From Cecembia calidifontis (GTDB taxonomy: Bacteria; Bacteroidota; Bacteroidia; Cytophagales; Cyclobacteriaceae), in the NCBI RefSeq assembly GCF_004216715.1, contig NZ_SGXG01000001.1:3208501-3272500 (forward strand): 64,000 nt of DNA, in the 5' to 3' direction. Shown here piece after piece: positions 59,217 through 64,000 of the stretch. Each line of letters begins with the position of its first letter. Positions within the stretch are counted from its first letter, which is position 1. The notes under the pieces were generated by a model. It was not told the DNA's origin. It did no database searches and saw only the letters and a list, made by a program, of their open reading frames with translations. Both the position numbers and the translations under genes were made by a program.

Positions 59217-60908
59217 ATGAACAATTCAAAAAGAGAATTTCTTAAAAAACTTGGAGCCTTAAGTGCAGGTACTGGTTTTTTGGCAGTCAATCCCTTTGCC
59301 TCTTGCGACAGCCCTAAAAAAGATGGTCTGGCAGCTGATGGTGAACCAAAAGAAAAATTCAAAGTCAACATATTGCAGACTACTGATGTACATTGTCAGA
59401 TTCACCCCCACGATGAGCTCTTTTGGGAAGATGGGCAAGTAGTATTCAGAAAAACAGGCGGATATGCCAACCTTCACGCTTTTATCCAACAGGAAAGGGC
59501 TAAATCTGAATATTCTTTCCTGATAGATACAGGGGACATGTTTCAGGGATCCATGCTGTCCGTCAAAACCAAGGGGAATGCAATTGTTCCTATCCTCAAT
59601 GCCATGGGTTATGACCTTTATCTTCCCGGCAACTGGGAGGTGATTTATAACAAAGGGCCTATGCAGCAATTGATGGGTGCACTTTATGGAAATAAGGTTT
59701 GTGCAAATATGTACCATGATTTGGGAGAAGGCAAGCGTGGGGAGTTGATTTTTCCACCTTATTATATTTGGCAAATCAATGGTGTTAAGTTAGGCTTTAT
59801 TGGATATAATGACCATCTGGTTCCGAAAAGACAATCCCCGGGTTACAGTGAAGGTATTATTTTCACCAAACCGGAAGACAATTTGGCCCATTATGTGGAT
59901 GTACTTAAAAATCAGGAAAAATGTGCTTTTGTAGCTATTCTATCCCATACTGGATTGTCCCAGGAGATAGCCCTTTCCAATCATCCTGCTTGTGAAGGAG
60001 TGGATTATATTTTAGGTGCTGATACACATGAAAGGGTAAGAAAGCCTATACAGGGTAAATTTGCCAAAGTGGTTCAGCCTGGTGCGTTTGGTTCTTTCCT
60101 TGGAAAGCTTGAATTGTCTTTTGAAAATGGCAGGTTGGTGGATGATCAATATGAGCTTCTTGAAATACCAGCTGAGAAAGTAAAAGAATCTCCTAGGGTA
60201 GCTAAGATTGTGAAAGAAGTGGAAGCCCCTTATTTAGAGGAAATCAACCAGGTAATAGGGTACAGTACCATTCCGCTGTATAGGTATTTTGTCATTGAAA
60301 ATCCCATAGATACCATGGTCTTGGATGCTCTCAAATGGCAAATGCCGGATATCGACATTGTCCTATCCAACGGGTTCCGGTTCTGTCCTCCTCATGCTAC
60401 ACCGGATGAAACCGGCAACATACCGATCACAAGGGGCTTTATTTATGACATGTTGCCAGTAGACTCTGTTGTTCGGACTGGTGAGGTTACTGGTCAACAG
60501 TTATGGAACTGGATGGAAAAAGAACTCAACAACGTGTTTGCTGAGGATGCTTCCAAAAGATTTGGAGGTTGGGTGACCAAATTCAAAGGGATGGAAGTAA
60601 GGTTCAATGCCTTCGGTGATGAGGGGAAAAGAATCCAGAGCATGACAGTAAAGGGGGAACCTGTGGATATGAATAAAACTTACTCCATTTCAGCCTGTGA
60701 GAGGGAAGGAGATCCCGCGGATGTAGTGTGTAGAATGAATGATGTGAAAAATGTAAAAAATACCGATCTCACGCTGCATAAGGTGATGTTGAGTTATTTA
60801 GCAGAAAACTCTCCGGTAACTCCAACCCCAAGAGGAGCAGCTGTAGCTTTGGATGCTCCGGCAACGCTCCTGACGCAGGTGCACGGAGTAGATTATGAAT
60901 TTAGATAG
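59217..60908 (+). CDS. Exported 5'-nucleotidase/UDP-sugar-hydrolase-type metallophosphoesterase
   Basis: 563 residues from the ATG at 59217; an earlier in-frame codon at 59190 is less likely. The N-terminus MNNSKREFLKKLGALSAG…NPFASC has a Tat-like KR motif and a possible lipobox. A metallophosphatase domain (about 45-330) has TTDVHCQIHPHD, DTGDMF, then PGNWEVIYN where most members have GNHE/D, LSHTGLS and GADTHERV; a 5'-nucleotidase C-terminal domain (about 345-540) follows with LSNGFRF. GNWE in place of GNHE is reminiscent of SoxB-like proteins, but no sox genes are near. Likely a periplasmic phosphoester hydrolase; substrate unsure. Confidence 0.88.
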   Translation: MNNSKREFLKKLGALSAGTGFLAVNPFASCDSPKKDGLAADGEPKEKFKVNILQTTDVHCQIHPHDELFWEDGQVVFRKTGGYANLHAFIQQERAKSEYSFLIDTGDMFQGSMLSVKTKGNAIVPILNAMGYDLYLPGNWEVIYNKGPMQQLMGALYGNKVCANMYHDLGEGKRGELIFPPYYIWQINGVKLGFIGYNDHLVPKRQSPGYSEGIIFTKPEDNLAHYVDVLKNQEKCAFVAILSHTGLSQEIALSNHPACEGVDYILGADTHERVRKPIQGKFAKVVQPGAFGSFLGKLELSFENGRLVDDQYELLEIPAEKVKESPRVAKIVKEVEAPYLEEINQVIGYSTIPLYRYFVIENPIDTMVLDALKWQMPDIDIVLSNGFRFCPPHATPDETGNIPITRGFIYDMLPVDSVVRTGEVTGQQLWNWMEKELNNVFAEDASKRFGGWVTKFKGMEVRFNAFGDEGKRIQSMTVKGEPVDMNKTYSISACEREGDPADVVCRMNDVKNVKNTDLTLHKVMLSYLAENSPVTPTPRGAAVALDAPATLLTQVHGVDYEFR

Positions 60909-61216
60909 GAAAAGGCGCGTAAGTAGAAAATGACTTTCGGATTTCGAAAGCCGGATGTTGGAATCTCTTAGGTAGAAGAGAAGTAAAGTGAAGGATAAGG
61001 TAACAAATTGGATTACCCAGAATCGGCTAAACACTTCAACAATTTGCAGACCGTTTTGGAGTCCTTCTAGCAAATCATTGTTTTAAAATCAAAATCCTCA
61101 TGGGTTTTCCTCTTGATGGATTGTTATTACGTGAGAGAGAAGGCTTCGGAGATCGCAAAAATGGGGATTGGTTTTTATAAACAGCCAATCCCCTTTCAGT
61201 TTTGAACCTTAACCAA
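60909..61216. other. Gap with a terminator, otherwise nothing recognised
   Basis: About 308 bp. The first half has a short imperfect palindrome (CTTTCGGATTTCGAAAG) and no gene I can support; the second half holds the Usp-side terminator at 61155-61197. Confidence 0.4.
61155..61197 (-). terminator. Terminator of the universal stress protein gene
   Basis: GGGGATTGG (61163-61171) pairs with CCAATCCCC (61185-61193). On the minus strand ATTTTTG follows. It lies about 24 bp past the Usp stop; it could also work weakly for the plus strand. Confidence 0.82.
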
Positions 61217-62020
61217 TTATTTGATCACCAGGAGAGGAACATGGGTATGATATGCCATCTCCAAGGTTTCGCTTCGGTTGAACAGGTATTCGAAAAAGGA
61301 CTTGCTTTTATAAAACATCACCAACATAGCATCTTCATTTTCCTTTAAATAGTTTTGGAAACCTGTACTGACATCTTTGTTGGATAAAGTTTTGAATTTA
61401 ATGTCCAGTTCAGGATGTTTTTCTTTGAGGAAGGATTCAAGGCCTTTAAATTCTATCTCCTTTTCGAAATTGTCTTCCGTTTTGACATGGAAAAACTCAT
61501 AAGGGAATTTTGTTGCCTTGGTTACTTTAAATAGGTGGTTAAAAAATTTTTCCTCCTCTTTTTGAAGCTCAAGTCCAACAGATATTTTCTTAACGTTTTC
61601 CCATTTGGCCTTTTGAGGAACTGCCAGAACAGGAATTTTACTTTCTTTGATTACATGACCGGTGTTGGAACCGACCAATGCTTTTTTGATCCCACTGGCT
61701 CCTTGGGTACCCATGACAATAAGGTCATAATCCTCTCTATAGGCAAAGGAAGTGGCAACCGAAGCTACTGTTCCCTGAAGAAGCCTGTAATCAATCTCCA
61801 GTCCCTCATTTTTTCCAGCCTCAGCAGCTTTTTTCAGTGTTCTTTTTGCCTCTTGTTCAATCTGACCTAAGATTTCGGTGGCCTGGGCAGCGAAGTCATA
61901 GACTGCATAGAAAGCATAGAGAAGGGTGATGGATGCTTTTTCCTTCTTGGCAATATTTTTAGCAAACTCCAATGCGTTATTGGCATTGTCCGAAAAATCG
62001 GTAGGCACAAGGATTTTCAT
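61217..62020 (-). CDS. Tandem universal stress protein (two Usp domains)
   Basis: 267 residues with two Usp domains in one chain. The first (about 1-145) starts MKILVPTDFSDNANNALEF and has the complete ATP-binding motif G-2x-G-9x-G-S (GTQGASGIKKALVGS, about 107-121). The second (about 150-267) is degenerate and lacks that motif, as is usual in tandem Bacteroidota members. It is cytoplasmic and typically induced by stress or growth arrest. Transcribed alone, with a terminator after it. Confidence 0.93.
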   Translation of the reverse strand: MKILVPTDFSDNANNALEFAKNIAKKEKASITLLYAFYAVYDFAAQATEILGQIEQEAKRTLKKAAEAGKNEGLEIDYRLLQGTVASVATSFAYREDYDLIVMGTQGASGIKKALVGSNTGHVIKESKIPVLAVPQKAKWENVKKISVGLELQKEEEKFFNHLFKVTKATKFPYEFFHVKTEDNFEKEIEFKGLESFLKEKHPELDIKFKTLSNKDVSTGFQNYLKENEDAMLVMFYKSKSFFEYLFNRSETLEMAYHTHVPLLVIK

Positions 62021-62096
62021 GGTTTTTAGGGTTGTTTTAAATGATTGTATCTGTCTTCAATTTAATCAAGGAAAAATAATAAAAACCTGATTTTTA

Positions 62097-62705
62097 TCAG
62101 TTTGAGGGCTCTTTTTTTCCGACCAACCTTACAACATGGGCATCTCCTAAATGGCCTTTTCCCTCATTGAGGTGAAGAATTCCGTCAAATTCATATTCCC
62201 AGGTCATTTGAGGGAAACTTGATTTAAGGTCTTGCAGGTCATATAGCATCTCAGGGTTTTTAGGTCCTCCGGACTGGAAGTTCAATTGGCCTTTGCCAAA
62301 ACCTTCAAGAATGAGGTGCCCATTGTCTTTTAATGCCATCGCAAATCGGTGATGGACTTTATCCCGGATACTTAAAGGCAAATGGAAATAAATAAGTGCA
62401 ATTACATCAAAACTCTTGGGCTCTGGGATGTAATTTTCCACATTGCAGGTATGGTACTCCAAATGCAAACCTGCTTTTTCTGCTTTTTCCAAGGTATGCT
62501 TTCGTGCAATCTGACTTTGATCCAGGGCTGTTACCTCCCAACCCATGGCTGCTGAAAATAAGGCATTTCTTCCTTCACCCTCTCCTGGGAAAAGGATTTT
62601 ACCTTTTTCAAATTTGCCTAATTGTTCTTTGATGAATTCGTTGGGCGAGTCACCATACAGGTTTGGGGTGAGAGAGAATTTTTCATCCCAGAATTTACTA
62701 TCCAT
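62097..62705 (-). CDS. TehB/UbiE-like SAM-dependent methyltransferase
   Basis: 202 residues. Class I methyltransferase with motif I KILFPGEGEGRNALFSAAMG (about 35-54), then VTALDQSQIARKHTLEKA and FDVIALIYFHLP. The WDEKFSLTPNLYGDSPNEFI start is typical of the tellurite-resistance TehB-like group. It methylates a small acceptor in the cytoplasm; the true substrate is unknown. It lies 76 bp upstream of the Usp gene and on its strand. Confidence 0.9.
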   Translation of the reverse strand: MDSKFWDEKFSLTPNLYGDSPNEFIKEQLGKFEKGKILFPGEGEGRNALFSAAMGWEVTALDQSQIARKHTLEKAEKAGLHLEYHTCNVENYIPEPKSFDVIALIYFHLPLSIRDKVHHRFAMALKDNGHLILEGFGKGQLNFQSGGPKNPEMLYDLQDLKSSFPQMTWEYEFDGILHLNEGKGHLGDAHVVRLVGKKEPSN

Positions 62706-62778
62706 CTATATTATAGTTTTATTTCCCCCTAAAATACATCAAAAGTCGGTTTAATTAATATAACAAAAGTCACCCTTC

Positions 62779-63111
62779 TCACATGATGTCAAAATCCGAA
62801 GAAAATCCATAGTCCCGCTCTACCAAACATATCCTTGTTTTGTAGGCAGCATACCATAGTGATTTACCTTTTTCTTGGGCTATTTGGTGTTCTGATTCCA
62901 TTTTCCATTGCTTAATAGCTTCCAAATTGGTCCAATAACTCACGGTGATACCAAGTCCTTCTCTGGCAGATTCATGCCCCAGGTATCCTTTTTGAAGCTG
63001 AGCCAATTCGACCATTCTTTTTGCTGTTTCTATATAATCTTCTTGGGTTTCTGTACGTATACTGGTAAAGATTACAGCATAGTATGGTGGATTTGGGGTA
63101 TTTGCAATCAT
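62779..63111 (-). CDS. Antibiotic-biosynthesis-monooxygenase-family protein
   Basis: 110 residues with a single ABM (dimeric ferredoxin-like) domain: YYAVIFTSIRTE, then METAKRMVELAQLQKGYLGHESAREGLG-like core and VSYWTNLEAIKQWKMESEHQIAQEKG. Members include haem-degrading and quinone monooxygenases, but most are uncharacterised. Its start lies 12 bp from the divergent PagL-like gene. (The core quoted is abbreviated and should be read as the KRMVELAQLQKGYLG segment.). Confidence 0.85.
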   Translation of the reverse strand: MIANTPNPPYYAVIFTSIRTETQEDYIETAKRMVELAQLQKGYLGHESAREGLGITVSYWTNLEAIKQWKMESEHQIAQEKGKSLWYAAYKTRICLVERDYGFSSDFDIM

Positions 63112-63123
63112 AGCTTGTTGAAA

Positions 63124-64000
63124 ATGAGATTTGTAAAGAAGTTATTAGCATTCAAGTCACCTTTCAATTTATTGAAAAAGTTTGTTTTTATTTTCACTTC
63201 CTTTAACCTGGTTGCCAATGCTCTTGGGCAGGAAGTTGAAAAGCTAAGCCTTGAGTCCAGTTATGGGTTTATAATTCCCCATTCCCAAGCCCTTAAACCT
63301 TTGTCTCAAAGTAATCCTTTGGGATTTTCACTGCATTATCAAAAGCTCAACCAATCCCAAAAAAGTTGGGATGCTTGTAACTGCTTTCACTACTTGGGGC
63401 TTCAATTCAGTTATCATGATTTCGGAAATCCACCTGTACTAGGACATGCCTTAAGTCTCACAGGAACTTTTGAGCCCATTTTATGGAAAAATGAGAGATG
63501 GACTTTCAGTTTACTTTCTGGCCTAGGATTCAGTTACCTTTCAAAAGTGTATGATGAAGACAATAACCCTGACAATATATTCTTTAGTGCCCCTGTCAGT
63601 TTTCTTTTGTTTTTGAGCCCGAAGTGGGAATATATCATTTCGGATAAAATAGCGCTGAACCTCTCATTTGCTTATAACCATATTTCTAACGGCGGGCAAA
63701 GCCAACCTAACAAAGGAATGAACTATCCCATGCTAGGTTTGGGTTTGGTGCATTTTATGAAAAATTATCCTTTTCCTTTCTATGAAAAAAAAATGATACC
63801 TAAATCATCCAATTTTTATTTGGAAACTGGGCTTTCAACTAGAGAAGGAGAGGAGGGAAGGATCCCCAATCTTTCTTTGGTCATGGCTTTTAAAAAACCA
63901 ATTTCAGGCATAAATGGAATAGGAGGGGGACTGGAGATTAATAAAGATTATTCTTTGGAAGTAGAAAACAAAAGATGGGAGGCATTAATGCCTGCACCTT
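63124..64000 (+). CDS. PagL-like acyloxyacyl hydrolase, partial (runs off the right end)
   Basis: At least 292 codons from the ATG at 63124, open to the window end without a stop. A signal peptide (FVFIFTSFNLVANALGQ) precedes an outer-membrane barrel. YNHISNGG near residues 185-195 matches the His-x-Ser catalytic motif of PagL-type lipid A 3-O-deacylases (HISN), and GFIIPHSQALKPLSQSNP at the mature start is typical of the acyloxyacyl hydrolase family in Bacteroidota. It would remove an acyl chain from lipid A in the outer membrane. The C-terminus is outside the window. Confidence 0.82.
   Translation, partial: MRFVKKLLAFKSPFNLLKKFVFIFTSFNLVANALGQEVEKLSLESSYGFIIPHSQALKPLSQSNPLGFSLHYQKLNQSQKSWDACNCFHYLGLQFSYHDFGNPPVLGHALSLTGTFEPILWKNERWTFSLLSGLGFSYLSKVYDEDNNPDNIFFSAPVSFLLFLSPKWEYIISDKIALNLSFAYNHISNGGQSQPNKGMNYPMLGLGLVHFMKNYPFPFYEKKMIPKSSNFYLETGLSTREGEEGRIPNLSLVMAFKKPISGINGIGGGLEINKDYSLEVENKRWEALMPAP

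Overview
The window looks like chromosomal DNA from a Bacteroidota bacterium, most likely in or near Cytophagales/Cyclobacteriaceae; that placement is inferred from gene content, not computed. The lineage signs are a SusC/SusD pair, a secreted protein with a type IX secretion C-terminal domain, many lipoproteins and outer-membrane barrels, a Bacteroidota-type promoter (TTG, 19 nt, TATATTTG) before hppA, and AT-rich intergenic DNA. I saw no rRNA, tRNA, CRISPR array or prophage. The right end cuts a PagL-like gene.

Layout. 0.2-5.3 kb: a tightly packed minus-strand operon for a Lol-like envelope route (LolA-like carrier, two FtsX-type permeases, a LolD-type ATPase, an outer-membrane barrel). 5.4-13.6 kb: a T9SS kelch-like protein, a PEP carboxylase gene split by an in-frame TGA, a DUF819 membrane protein and a K+-dependent membrane pyrophosphatase. 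14-21.4 kb: a SusC/SusD/lipoprotein nutrient-uptake operon followed by an exported S9 peptidase. 21.4-23.9 kb: a gene with membrane and soluble (DUF6544-like) parts, cut in two by a complete IS4-family element whose target duplication is readable. 24-35 kb: assorted single genes (a GH57-like protein without its nucleophile, a PQQ-type dehydrogenase/cytochrome c lipoprotein, HAD, a split MBL hydrolase, TetR, a Tat-exported Gfo/Idh oxidoreductase, a macro-domain protein, a frameshifted DoxX-like gene). 35.6-42.1 kb: an HME-RND metal efflux operon with its own His-rich exported protein. 42.5-49.8 kb: MFS, amidase and a TPP enzyme/aldehyde dehydrogenase/FAH-hydrolase catabolic cluster. 49.8-64 kb: an Omp85-type barrel, a small porin-like protein, a TPR histidine kinase diverging from an exported SAM methyltransferase, an NmrA-like protein, an exported amidohydrolase, a composite gene remnant, a TraB/GumN protein, an exported 5'-nucleotidase-like phosphoesterase, Usp, TehB-like methyltransferase, a monooxygenase-like protein and the partial PagL-like gene.

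Two themes run through the window. First, several genes are broken: an IS insertion, two in-frame stops each followed directly by ATG, one probable +1 frameshift and one chimeric remnant. Each could be real decay, and the point changes could also be sequence error. Second, three intergenic gaps carry the same degenerate 7-bp tandem repeat (GTACCAW), always in the same orientation relative to the flanking genes; I do not recognise it as a described element.
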